The notes under the pieces are model-generated. The model did no database searches, was not told the DNA's origin, and was given only the letters and a program-made list of their open reading frames with translations. The translations under genes and the position numbers were made by a program. This document shows positions 9,642-17,554 of a stretch of 64,000 bases of DNA, in pieces. The DNA lies in the NCBI RefSeq assembly GCF_029870285.1, contig NZ_JACSYA010000029.1, forward strand, positions 1 to 64,000. Direction: 5' to 3'. How positions within the stretch are numbered: position 1 is the stretch's first letter; every line of letters begins with the position of its first letter. Source of the stretch: Delftia sp. PS-11 (GTDB taxonomy: Bacteria > Pseudomonadota > Gammaproteobacteria > Burkholderiales > Burkholderiaceae_C).

Positions 9642-9927
9642 AAAACGCGCTGGCCGTCTTCAGAATGTCGTTGGCCCGGCGCAATTCCTTGACCTCGCGT
9701 TCAAGTTCCTTGATGCGCTGTGCATCCGACGTCGTGGTGCCGGGGCGCTGTCCGCTGTCGACCTCGGCCTTCTTGACCCAGTCGTTCAGGGTCTGCGGCA
9801 CACAGCCAATCTTGGGTGCAATCGATTCAATGGCCGCCCAAAGCGAGGGGTAGTCGGCGCGGTGCTCCTGCACCATGCGAACGGCGCGCTCGCGGACTTC
9901 GGGGGAGAACTTCTGTGACTTGTTCAT
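9448..9927 (-). CDS. IS3-family transposase OrfA
   Basis: The first ~100 residues are a standard IS3 OrfA: a helix-turn-helix ([30 protein letters not shown]) followed by a leucine-zipper-like segment ([18 protein letters not shown]) ending in [11 protein letters not shown]. The frame then runs on for about 50 codons of unrelated sequence antisense-like in character, making 159 codons, longer than usual. This agrees with a small insertion or deletion near the OrfA/OrfB junction. OrfA binds the IS ends and joins OrfB after frameshifting. Confidence 0.85.
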   Translation of the reverse strand: MNKSQKFSPEVRERAVRMVQEHRADYPSLWAAIESIAPKIGCVPQTLNDWVKKAEVDSGQRPGTTTSDAQRIKELEREVKELRRANDILKTASAFFAQAELDWQAPCADSSREGLHRLPPRCLRGRAHLPCPADGPIVLLASRGTATPARTAQPTRPSG

Positions 9928-9951
9928 GGCTCCATCTTCTCAAGAGTTGGA

Positions 9952-9977
9952 GCCTCCTCAAAACCCGGGGCGATTCA
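9952..9977 (-). repeat. IS terminal inverted repeat, orfA side
   Basis: Read on the reverse strand from 9977 it begins TGAATCGCCCCGGG and reaches GAGGAGGC, pairing with the end at 8666. The next bases outward belong to the interrupted RepB-like frame. Confidence 0.85.
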
Positions 9978-10150
9978 AACTGGCAGAGCAGTCGCACAGC
10001 GAGGATATGCTCAACTTGATGATCGCCCGTGGTTACATCGTAAAGCTCGTCGACAACGCGCAGGTACTGCGGTATATGCAGACCCACTTCGTGGAGGTCT
10101 TGGAAGAATTCGCCAAAATCGTGGAGATGACGACAGTGGAGACGACGTGA
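9978..10150 (+). pseudogene. C-terminal stub of a RepB/ParB-like partition protein
   Basis: The frame entering from the IS right end encodes HSEDMLNLMIARGYIVKLVD, then NAQVLRYMQTHFVEVLEEFAKIVE. This is the pattern of the C-terminal domain of RepB-type plasmid partition proteins (LNL..A.GYL.KLL.N..VVRYL..H.PE...EF..I). Only about 57 codons remain and the N-terminal part is not on the other side of the IS. Such genes ride on plasmids and integrative elements, so this supports the neighbouring restriction island having come from mobile DNA. Confidence 0.6.
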
Positions 10151-10254
10151 GCTCATATCAATTCCATCGAAGGCGCACAGGGAAACCCTGATTGTCGTGT
10201 CGGATCAGCATGAGGCCCCCGTGTTTCCACGGCTAGTGGACACAGCTACACCCC

Positions 10255-11805
10255 TCACTCCCCCGTCTGAAACACCGCCACCAGCTCGGCCAGTTGCTCG
10301 GCCTGGCGCCTGAGCGCTTCGGTGGCTGCGGCGGCCTGTTCGACCAGGGCGGCGTTTTGCTGCGTGACCGAGTCCATCTGGGCGATGGCCTGGTTGATCT
10401 GCTCGATGCCCAGGGTCTGCTCCTGGCTGGCCGCCGCGATGTGGGCCACGATGTCGGCTACCTGGTGCACGCCCGACTCCACCTGGGTCATGGTGCTGCC
10501 GGCGCCTTCCACCAGTTGATGGCCTTGGTCCACGCTTTCGACGGAGGCCGAGATCAGGCCTTTGATTTCCTTGGCGGCCTGGGCGCTGCGCTGCGCCAGG
10601 GTGCGGACCTCGCCGGCCACCACCGCGAAACCACGGCCCTGCTCGCCTGCGCGGGCGGCTTCGACGGCGGCGTTGAGCGCCAGGATGTTGGTCTGGAAGG
10701 CAATGCCGTCGATCACGCCGATGATGTCCACGATGCGCCGGGATGAGGCATGGATCTGGCCCATGGTCTGCACCACCTGGCCCACCGCCAGCCCGCCTTG
10801 CGTGGCGCGCTGTGCGGTGGACTGCACCACTTGCTTGGCCTGGCGTGCGTTGTCGGCGTTTTGCCGCACGGTGCTGGTGATTTCTTCCATCGACGCCGCC
10901 GTCTGCTCCAGGGCGCTGGCCTGTGATTCGGTGCGGCCCGACAGGTCCATGTTGCCCTGGGCGATTTCGCCAGAGGCATGCAGCATGGCATGGGTGCCCT
11001 GGCGCACCTGCTGCACGATGTCGCGCAGGCGCTCGTTCATGGTGCCCAGGGCGTTGAGCAATTGCCCGACCTCGTCGCCGCGCTGGCTGCGGATCTGCTG
11101 GCGAAGATCGCCGGCAGCCACCTGGTTGGCCACCTCCACAGCCTGGGACAGCGGCCGGGTGATGCTGCGGGTGATAACAATGGCCATGGCGCCTGCGAGC
11201 ACTAACGCCAGCAGCCCCAGCACCAGCATCTGGTTGCGCCCGCTGCGGTTGTTGTCCTCGATCAGGACGGCGGTCCGGTCGATGGCGCGGCGCTGCTGCT
11301 CCAGCAGGGCCTGCAGGCTGGCCAGGTAGTTGACGCCTGCGGGCTGGAAGTCCTGGCGAAACAGCCGCTCGACTTCGTCGGTCTGTCCGGCCGTCTTGCT
11401 GGCGGTGATGGCATCCCGGGCTTTCACATAGGCCACGCGGTGCACCAGCAGCTGCTTGAAGAGGGCCTGCTCTTCGGGGGTCTCCAGCAGGCCTTCAAGG
11501 TCTTTTTGCTGCTGCGATGACATCTTGGAGGCGGCCTGGTTTTCTTCGGCAAAGAACGCTGCCAGGGCCGGATCGGCGCTTTTCACCACGGCGGTGGTCC
11601 GGCGCACGCTGGTGTGTATGGTGCGGTACCAGTCCGACACCAGGCGCTCCTTGGCCAGGGGGCGCTCCATCATCTGGTGGGTCTGCGAGGCGATGTCCTG
11701 CAATCGCCAGACCCCCACGATGAGCATGGCAACCATCATGGCGATGAGTACGGCAAACGCGAGCGCAAGACGGACTCCGATGCGCAGACTTTGAAACACA
11801 GCCAT
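10255..11805 (-). CDS. Methyl-accepting chemotaxis protein
   Basis: A 516-residue Tar-like receptor. An N-terminal transmembrane helix (about 13-33) is followed by a four-helix-bundle periplasmic sensor rich in Gln/Glu/Arg, a second transmembrane helix near 190-212, a HAMP segment ([20 protein letters not shown]) and a signalling domain with the conserved hairpin [20 protein letters not shown]. No C-terminal NWETF-type pentapeptide tether is present. The ligand is unknown. I choose the ATG at 11805 because GAGGGG lies seven bases upstream and the sequence then enters the membrane helix; an upstream in-frame start would add 51 residues of poor quality. It is divergent from the next receptor. 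Confidence 0.93.
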   Translation of the reverse strand: MAVFQSLRIGVRLALAFAVLIAMMVAMLIVGVWRLQDIASQTHQMMERPLAKERLVSDWYRTIHTSVRRTTAVVKSADPALAAFFAEENQAASKMSSQQQKDLEGLLETPEEQALFKQLLVHRVAYVKARDAITASKTAGQTDEVERLFRQDFQPAGVNYLASLQALLEQQRRAIDRTAVLIEDNNRSGRNQMLVLGLLALVLAGAMAIVITRSITRPLSQAVEVANQVAAGDLRQQIRSQRGDEVGQLLNALGTMNERLRDIVQQVRQGTHAMLHASGEIAQGNMDLSGRTESQASALEQTAASMEEITSTVRQNADNARQAKQVVQSTAQRATQGGLAVGQVVQTMGQIHASSRRIVDIIGVIDGIAFQTNILALNAAVEAARAGEQGRGFAVVAGEVRTLAQRSAQAAKEIKGLISASVESVDQGHQLVEGAGSTMTQVESGVHQVADIVAHIAAASQEQTLGIEQINQAIAQMDSVTQQNAALVEQAAAATEALRRQAEQLAELVAVFQTGE

Positions 11806-12351
11806 GCTTTCCCCTCGTGGAACTGATTGAATTTTGTGCAATTTTGTCAAGGCACGTACATTTTGGCGGAGTATAGGTTGTGTAAACTTCATGTAAGTTT
11901 CAGCCCAAATCACCCTAACCCTTGCAGGGCTGATGGTTTCCCTGCGCACGGCCAACAACCAAGTTCCAGCCTGTTATTCAGTCAATAGACTCCCTGCAAG
12001 AACGCTTTTTGCAGATCTATTGAACAAAATTTCATAACACCAGCCATCATGTCTGCGCCATGCACCAAAATGCAGCATAACGCATTATAAAGATGCATTA
12101 TTTTTTATCCACAAAATCAATTACAGATGATTTCTTTAAAATAAATAAAACAAATAATCCAATAAAATCAACAACTTAAAAAACACATAGCTCAAAAAAA
12201 TTTTATTCAACATAGCTAGCTGTTGCGATTTTCAAACACAGAAAAAGTCGTCATACAACAATTAAAATTTTTCAGTAGCATGTTAAAAAAGTGACTCAAT
12301 CACTCGCTGCTGAAGTGGAGACATGCTCGTATTTATCATCAAGGATGAGTA
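11806..12351. other. AT-rich intergenic region between divergent chemoreceptors
   Basis: This 546-bp spacer becomes strongly AT-rich from about 11980 to 12345, unlike the GC-rich flanks. It has runs of A and T and one exact DnaA-box 9-mer TTATCCACA at 12105-12113. It must contain the promoters of both receptors, but I could not find a convincing sigma-28 or sigma-70 pair. The composition would suit binding by an H-NS/MvaT-like silencer; that is inference. Confidence 0.6.
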
Positions 12352-14022
12352 ATGAAGCTCTTCAACCAACTTCGTACACGCACCAAACTCGCACTGGCAT
12401 TCGGCACCATTTTGGTGCTGATGCTTGCATCTGGTGCATCCAGTCTGATGCAGGCCTCGCGCATCAATGCCAGCACGGTCGATCTGGCCGATAACTGGCT
12501 GCCCAGCATCAATTTACTGGGGGACCTCAAGGAGCAGCTCAACCTGGTGCGGCGCGCCGAGTTCCGCCATATGCTGGAGGAAACGGCGGAGCAAAAGCAG
12601 GCCATGCACAAGGCCGTCGGGGACACCCGCGTGAAGTTCGAGCGCCTGCTGGAACGGTATGCGCCCCTGGTGTCGTCTGCCGAAGAAAAGCAGCTTTATG
12701 AGCAGATTCGCCGATCCTGGCAGACGTACATCGGGCTCAGCCCGCGCCTGCTGGAGTTGTCTGGCCAGGAGGGAAGGCTTCAGGATGCCAAGGCCCTGGC
12801 GTTCAATGACAGTTTCAAGGCCTTCAATGAACTGACCGCCCTGCTGGAAAAAAGCATTGCACTCAACCGGGAGGGAGCTACGCGTTCAGCCGAGGCGGCG
12901 GAAGACGACTTCCTGCATGCGAGAAACCTGCTGCTGGGCTTTTTGCTGCTGTCGATCCTGATCAGCAGCGGCCTGGGCTGGCTGCTCACCCGCGCGGTCA
13001 CACGGCCGCTGGGCGCCGAGCCCCAGGAGATCAACGAGCTGGTGGGACGGCTGGCGGATGGCGATCTGCGCGCGGTTGACCTGAAAGCGGACGTTTCCCG
13101 GCGCAGTGTGCTGGCCGCCGTGGTGCGCCTGCAGACCCAGCTGGCCGAGTCTCTGGCCGAGGTGCGCAGCGCCAGCGATTCGGTGGCCGTGGCCACCGAG
13201 CAGATTGCCCAGGGCAATGCCAACCTGGCTTCGCGCACCGAGGAGCAGGCCTCGGGCCTGGAGGAAACGGCAGCCTCCATCGAGCAGGTGACCGCAGCGG
13301 TCCAGGGCAGCGCGGACAATGCGCGGCAGGCCGATCAACTGGCGGGCCGGGTGTCGGCAGTGGCCACCGAGGGAGGGCAGGCCGTGCAGAACATGGTGCA
13401 GACCATGGCACGGATACAGGATTCGAGCCGGCGCATCGCCGACATCACCGGCCTGATCGACGGCATTGCCTTCCAGACCAATATCCTGGCGCTGAACGCC
13501 GCTGTCGAGGCAGCCCGGGCAGGAGAGCAGGGCCGCGGCTTTGCCGTGGTCGCGGCGGAGGTGCGCAGCCTGGCCGTGCGCAGCGCCGAGGCGGCCAAGG
13601 AGATCAAGGGCCTGATCGAGCACAGCGTTCAAGAGGTCGAGGCGGGCTGCAACCTGGCGGCCAGGGTGGGGCAGACCATTGACTCCGTGGTGACCCAGGT
13701 GCGCCAGGTGAGCACGCTGGTCAGCGAGATCAGCGCCGCCAGCCGGGAGCAGACCGAAGGCATCCGCCAGATCAATGAGGCCATCGGGCGCCTGGACACC
13801 AACACCCAGCACAATGCCTCGCTGGTCGAGGAAACCTCTTCGGCAGCCTATAGCCTGAACCAGCAGGCGCAGTTGCTGACGCACGCGGTGGCGGTCTTCA
13901 AGCTCGATCAGGCAGGCACTGCCACCGGGCCACGGCTGCATGCGGTCCCCGCCACAGTCCAGGAGACCGACAGGGCCAGCGGGGACTGGCAGGAGCCGGC
14001 CAGGGTTTTGCTGCGCGCCTGA
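12352..14022 (+). CDS. Methyl-accepting chemotaxis protein
   Basis: A 556-residue receptor starting at an ATG preceded by AAGGA. An N-terminal membrane helix ([20 protein letters not shown]) leads into a four-helix-bundle sensor of about 170 residues, a second membrane helix near 190-212 ([20 protein letters not shown]), a HAMP domain and the signalling domain with [20 protein letters not shown]. The tail has no pentapeptide tether for CheR/CheB. It lies head-to-head with another MCP of the same class. No chemotaxis or flagellar genes are nearby, so it feeds a pathway encoded elsewhere. Ligand unknown. Confidence 0.93.
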   Translation: MKLFNQLRTRTKLALAFGTILVLMLASGASSLMQASRINASTVDLADNWLPSINLLGDLKEQLNLVRRAEFRHMLEETAEQKQAMHKAVGDTRVKFERLLERYAPLVSSAEEKQLYEQIRRSWQTYIGLSPRLLELSGQEGRLQDAKALAFNDSFKAFNELTALLEKSIALNREGATRSAEAAEDDFLHARNLLLGFLLLSILISSGLGWLLTRAVTRPLGAEPQEINELVGRLADGDLRAVDLKADVSRRSVLAAVVRLQTQLAESLAEVRSASDSVAVATEQIAQGNANLASRTEEQASGLEETAASIEQVTAAVQGSADNARQADQLAGRVSAVATEGGQAVQNMVQTMARIQDSSRRIADITGLIDGIAFQTNILALNAAVEAARAGEQGRGFAVVAAEVRSLAVRSAEAAKEIKGLIEHSVQEVEAGCNLAARVGQTIDSVVTQVRQVSTLVSEISAASREQTEGIRQINEAIGRLDTNTQHNASLVEETSSAAYSLNQQAQLLTHAVAVFKLDQAGTATGPRLHAVPATVQETDRASGDWQEPARVLLRA

Positions 14023-14030
14023 GGCCAGGG

Positions 14031-14051
14031 CCCTGCATCCTGGATGCAGGG
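14031..14051 (+). terminator. Hairpin after the chemoreceptor gene
   Basis: CCCTGCATCC and GGATGCAGGG form a perfect 10-bp inverted repeat around a single T, nine bases after the MCP stop. No T-run follows, so it is a weak or Rho-assisted terminator candidate. Confidence 0.4.
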
Positions 14052-14197
14052 CAGGATTTCTGACGGCCGCCCGGCACCATGCGGGCGGCGGGTCTGGCCC
14101 GCCTCACGGAGCACGCCCCATAAAATCGCCCGTGAGATGAACCCTGTACTTTTTCCTTTTCCCGCCATTCACCACCCCGGTGGGCACAGGTGCCGTC

Positions 14198-14662
14198 ATG
14201 GATGAGGACCTCCAGGACGAACACGCGCCGCTGCCCTTTGTCGAGGACTATCTGCCAGCGCTGCTGGCCCAGGCCAGCAAGCTGATTTCGGCCGAATTCC
14301 ATGCGGTGGTCGAGGCCGAGGGGTTTTCGATCACCGAATGGCGGATTCTGGCCTCGCTGACGGGCTCGTCCGGCATCAGCACCGGCCGTCTGGCGCAGAT
14401 TTCGGTGAGCAAGCAGCCGACCGTCACGCGCCTGCTCGACCGCATGGAGGCCAAGGGCTATGTGGAGCGCTTCGCGCACGAGACGGACCGGCGCCTGACC
14501 ATGGTGCGCATCGCGCCGGCAGGCCAGACCATCGTGGCCAATCTGATCCGCAAGGCCAAGGAGCATGAGCTGCGGGTGCTGCAGCCCTTCGGGCTCAAGC
14601 GCGCCGAGGCGCTGAAGGTCACGCTGCGGCGCATCATCGAGCTGCACCTGCCGCCCGGCTGA
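14198..14662 (+). CDS. MarR-family transcriptional regulator
   Basis: A 154-residue winged-helix protein. The recognition region (ITEWRILASL, GRLAQISVSKQPTVTRLLDR, KGYVERFAHETDRRLTMVRI) is typical of MarR, flanked by the dimerisation helices. These proteins usually repress a neighbouring catabolic or efflux operon and release DNA when they bind an aromatic acid or its CoA ester. It faces the end of the long oxygenase operon and is therefore the likely regulator of it. I recall that indole-3-acetate loci (iac, iad) are controlled by MarR proteins, which fits. An upstream GTG at 14180 is possible; I prefer the ATG at 14198. Confidence 0.9.
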   Translation: MDEDLQDEHAPLPFVEDYLPALLAQASKLISAEFHAVVEAEGFSITEWRILASLTGSSGISTGRLAQISVSKQPTVTRLLDRMEAKGYVERFAHETDRRLTMVRIAPAGQTIVANLIRKAKEHELRVLQPFGLKRAEALKVTLRRIIELHLPPG

Positions 14663-14670
14663 GGCCGGGC
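14653..14670. terminator. Hairpin between convergent marR and the oxygenase operon
   Basis: GCCCGGC and GCCGGGC pair across a TGAG loop that contains the marR stop codon. It lies between convergent genes and could stop transcripts from either side, although neither side has a T-run. Confidence 0.35.
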
Positions 14671-14695
14671 ACAGACGAGGGATGCAGGGCCTGCC

Positions 14696-15442
14696 CTACA
14701 GCGCCAGGCTGCCGACGCTGGTGCCACCGCAGACATAGAGCACCTGCCCGGTGACGAAGCCGTTGGCGGCATCGGCCAGGAAGGCCACGGCGCGCGCCAC
14801 GTCAGCGGCTTCGCCCAGCCGGCGCACGGGCACGCTGGCGGCCAGCTGGCGCTCCCTGTCGCTGCCCTGCTGCACCACGTCGTAGAACATGTCGGTACGG
14901 ATGGGGCCGGGCGCGACCACATTGACCGTGATGCCTTCGGGCGCCAGTTCCAGCGCCCAGGTGCGGGCCATGCCCAGCATGCCGGCCTTGGTGGCCGAGT
15001 AGCTGGTGCGCGTGGCCAGGCCCAGCGCAGCCCGCGAGGACAGCAGCACCACGCGGCCGAATTGCCGCTGGCGCATGGCGGGCAGCGCCGCCTGCAGCAT
15101 CTGAACTGCGCAGCCCAGGTGCAGATCGACCAGGGCGTCCAGGTCTTCGAGTTTCACATCCGGCAGCAGCGCGGCGCGGATCACGCCGGCGTTGTGCACG
15201 ACGGTGGTGACTTCGTGGCGCTGCGCCATGGCCTGCATGGCCTGCGCCGTGGCAGCGCGGTCGGCCAGATCGACTTCGATGCTGAACAGCCTGGGATGCA
15301 CGATGGCAGGCCGCCGCCGCGCCAGCGAGATGACCTCGTAGCCCTGGTCCAGCAGTTGTTCGCAGATGGCCTTGCCGATGCCGGCGCTGCCGCCCGTCAC
15401 TGCGGCGACTTTGTGGGCCGGGGGGCTGGTGTCCGCCTTCAT
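14696..15442 (-). CDS. Short-chain dehydrogenase/reductase, last gene of the catabolic operon
   Basis: A 248-residue classical SDR. The N-terminal nucleotide-binding motif is TGGSAGIG, the NAG motif is HNAGVI, the catalytic Ser is in LLSSRAALG, and YSATK supplies the Tyr and Lys. The tail ends in the usual FVTGQVLYVCGG. It should oxidise or reduce a hydroxy or keto group with NAD(P). The start ATG overlaps the stop of the cyclase-family gene (ATGA). In the proposed route it could act on an oxindole or hydroxyacyl intermediate, but the substrate cannot be read from sequence. Confidence 0.92.
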   Translation of the reverse strand: MKADTSPPAHKVAAVTGGSAGIGKAICEQLLDQGYEVISLARRRPAIVHPRLFSIEVDLADRAATAQAMQAMAQRHEVTTVVHNAGVIRAALLPDVKLEDLDALVDLHLGCAVQMLQAALPAMRQRQFGRVVLLSSRAALGLATRTSYSATKAGMLGMARTWALELAPEGITVNVVAPGPIRTDMFYDVVQQGSDRERQLAASVPVRRLGEAADVARAVAFLADAANGFVTGQVLYVCGGTSVGSLAL

Positions 15443-16245
15443 GCCTGTCTCTCCACCAGCGCCAGCACCCGCAGCGGGCTGCCGCTGCCGTTCTCGATCT
15501 TCAGCGGCGCGGCCACCACCAGCGCGCCCACTGGCGGCAGCTGATCCAGATGGGTCAGGCATTGCAGGCCGTACTTGCCCGCGCCGTGCATCAGCGAGTG
15601 GCAGGGATAGGGCGGGCGCAGGTGGTAGCCCTGTCCAGCATCCGTGCCGATGGCCTCCGAGCCGAAGCCCAGCACGTCGCGCTGCTCGACCAGCATGCGC
15701 ACCGCATCGGTGTCCGGCCCCGGTGTGTGCTGGCCGCTGGCATCGAAGTTCTGGAAGGCCTCGGCATCGCGCGCCGGCCACCAGCGCCGAGACCAGTCGG
15801 TGCGCATCAGCACCCAGCTGCCGGCCGGGATGCGGCCATGCTGCGCCTCGAAGCGCTCGATGTCGGCCACGCCCATCAGATAGTCGGGGTTGGCCGCAGC
15901 CTGCGCGCTGCAGTCGATCACGCAGGCCGGAGCGATGAAATGCTGCGCCGGGATGCTGTCCACGGCGTTGTTGGGCAGGTCGCGCCCCGAGATCCAGTGG
16001 ATGGGCGCATCGAAGTGCGTGCCGGTGTGTTCACCGCAGGAGAAGTTGTTCCAGTACCAGCCCGGCCCGCGCTCGTCATAGGCCGATATCTGTTCGATGC
16101 GAAACGGCTGGCACTGGCCCACATCGGGCGGCAGCGCGATGGTGGGAAAGTCCGGGCTCAGTGTCTGCGTCAGATCGACGATGCAGATGCGGCCGGTGGC
16201 CAGGGCCAGCGCGACGCCGCCCAGCAGATCCAGGGAAGTGGGCAT
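15439..16245 (-). CDS. Cyclase-family metal hydrolase, candidate isatin hydrolase
   Basis: A 268-residue protein of the cyclase/kynurenine-formamidase-like family. The metal-site motif GEHTGTHFDAPIHW is intact, and the C-terminal core shows GTDAGQGYHLRPPYPCHSLMH. Known members are arylformamidases and isatin hydrolase, which opens isatin to isatinate. The second activity would fit this operon, where a dioxygenase and an aldolase-like pair could make isatin from an indoleacetyl-CoA. AGGAGG precedes the ATG at 16245. It overlaps the following SDR by 4 bp. Family assignment is firm; the substrate is inference. Confidence 0.88.
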   Translation of the reverse strand: MPTSLDLLGGVALALATGRICIVDLTQTLSPDFPTIALPPDVGQCQPFRIEQISAYDERGPGWYWNNFSCGEHTGTHFDAPIHWISGRDLPNNAVDSIPAQHFIAPACVIDCSAQAAANPDYLMGVADIERFEAQHGRIPAGSWVLMRTDWSRRWWPARDAEAFQNFDASGQHTPGPDTDAVRMLVEQRDVLGFGSEAIGTDAGQGYHLRPPYPCHSLMHGAGKYGLQCLTHLDQLPPVGALVVAAPLKIENGSGSPLRVLALVERQA

Positions 16246-16246
16246 G

Positions 16247-17554
16247 TCAGAGTCCTCCTGCGGCAAGTTCACGTTCAAGTACCTTGGGGTCGTGGCGCCA
16301 GCGCTGGCGCCATTCCTGGGCCACGTCGCCGGGGTAGATGTCTTCGACGCCGTCGCGCAGCGCCTGGACGATGGCCGAGGCCAGCGCGGCCGGCGCGAGC
16401 TTGGGTGGCGGCAGGTTCTGGTTCCATTCATCATCGATGGGGCCGGGAAAGACATTGACCACGCGGATGCCCGCAGGCTGCATTTCCGCGCGCAGGCACT
16501 GCGCCAGCGACAGGGCGGCGGCCTTGGAGGCCGAGAAGGTGCCGTGCGCAGGGAAATTGGCCAGCGCGTAGACCGACAGCAGGTTGACCCAGGCCGTCGC
16601 ATGGGTGGCGCCATCGGCCGCGCGGCCCTTGAGCGCCGGGCCGAAGCACTGTGCCAGCCGCAGCAGGCCGAAGTAGTTGACCTCCATCTCGGCCTTGGCC
16701 ACATCGGTGCCGCGCCGCGCCGCGATGCCAAAGCCCCGGTGCAGTTCGGCCGTGTTGACCACGATATCGACCTTGCCGCCGATGCGGCCAGCCAGGGTGC
16801 TGACGGAGCGCTCGTCGGTCACATCCAGCGGCACCAGCGACACCTGGGGCAAGGCTGCCAGCCCGGCCAGGCCTGACCCGGCCGGGCCTGATCCGGCCGA
16901 GCCTGACCCGGCCGGGCCCGGCAGCTGTTTCCAGGGCTCGGCATGGCCGACCCAGACCAGGTCGGCGCCGGCGCGGACCAGCGCATGGACCACGGCCTGG
17001 CCTACGGCGGATTTACCGTCCGTCACCAGCACCTTGCGGTATCGGGGGTCGCTGGCCATTTCGCGCAGCAGGGGGTCGTCAGCCATGTTCGGGGTTCCTT
17101 TCTCGGGGCATGCGACAAGCACGGCCAGGCCGGACCGGTCCAGGCGCGCCTGGACCTGCACGCGGCAGGGCAGGGCCTGCTGCGCTGCGGCATCGCCATG
17201 CAGGTGGACCATGACGCTGGGCCCGGCGTCGAGCCGGACCATGCCCAGCCGCCACGGCAGGCGCTCCCGGAAGTACAGGTCGTTGCTGTGGGCCAGTGTG
17301 GTGGACGCCAGCAGTTCGCCAGCGCCGTCCAGGGGCTGCCATGGCAGGTCGGGCGAGAGGCAGCGGTGGCAGGCTTCGCGCGGCGGGTACTGCACCGCGC
17401 CGCATTCGGCGCACACCTGCAGCGCGAAGCGGCCTTCGGCGGCGGCAGCCGTCAGGCCCAGCGCGACGCGCCCGCGTGCGGACGGCGGCAGGTTCAGCTG
17501 CGGTGTGCGCAGCACCGGGTTCTTGGGCGCGGGTTTCATGAAGGGCTGGGTCAT
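16247..17554 (-). CDS. Fusion of a DUF35 Zn-ribbon/OB-fold protein and an SDR
   Basis: A 435-residue two-domain protein. Residues about 25-150 are a DUF35 protein: a rubredoxin-like zinc ribbon CAECGAVQYPPREACHRC, then an OB-fold. Residues about 165-435 are SDR-like, with NTAEL in place of NAG, LLSVYALANF, and FSASKAAALSLAQC supplying an S..K pattern in which the usual Tyr is Phe. DUF35 proteins pair with thiolase-like enzymes and bind CoA esters, as in Ltp2-ChsH2. Its start overlaps the stop of the thiolase-like gene (ATGA), and GGAGAG lies before it. A Gly/Ser/Pro/Ala linker inside the SDR half is encoded by a 15-bp tandem repeat. The missing Tyr makes redox activity doubtful. Confidence 0.85.
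   Translation of the reverse strand: MTQPFMKPAPKNPVLRTPQLNLPPSARGRVALGLTAAAAEGRFALQVCAECGAVQYPPREACHRCLSPDLPWQPLDGAGELLASTTLAHSNDLYFRERLPWRLGMVRLDAGPSVMVHLHGDAAAQQALPCRVQVQARLDRSGLAVLVACPEKGTPNMADDPLLREMASDPRYRKVLVTDGKSAVGQAVVHALVRAGADLVWVGHAEPWKQLPGPAGSGSAGSGPAGSGLAGLAALPQVSLVPLDVTDERSVSTLAGRIGGKVDIVVNTAELHRGFGIAARRGTDVAKAEMEVNYFGLLRLAQCFGPALKGRAADGATHATAWVNLLSVYALANFPAHGTFSASKAAALSLAQCLRAEMQPAGIRVVNVFPGPIDDEWNQNLPPPKLAPAALASAIVQALRDGVEDIYPGDVAQEWRQRWRHDPKVLERELAAGGL
16871..16915. repeat. Three tandem 15-bp units inside the DUF35-SDR gene
   Basis: Units GCCTGACCCGGCCGG, GCCTGATCCGGCCGA and GCCTGACCCGGCCGG lie head to tail, in frame. On the coding strand they give repeats of a Gly-Ser-(Gly/Ala)-Pro/Ser-Ala type. 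Copy number is likely to vary between strains by replication slippage without breaking the frame. Confidence 0.9.

Larger units (their letters stand above)
8666..9977 (-). mobile_element. IS3-family insertion sequence, probably inactive
   Basis: A 1312-bp element bounded by terminal inverted repeats that begin TGAATCGCCCCGG at 8666 and, on the reverse strand, at 9977. About 23 of the first 26 bases match between the two ends. It carries overlapping orfA and orfB. The flanking trinucleotides (GGC left, AAC right) do not match, so the usual short target duplication is missing. That suggests one flank was rearranged after insertion. The right end cuts into a RepB-like reading frame. An in-frame loss in the transposase suggests the element cannot move by itself. 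Confidence 0.9.
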
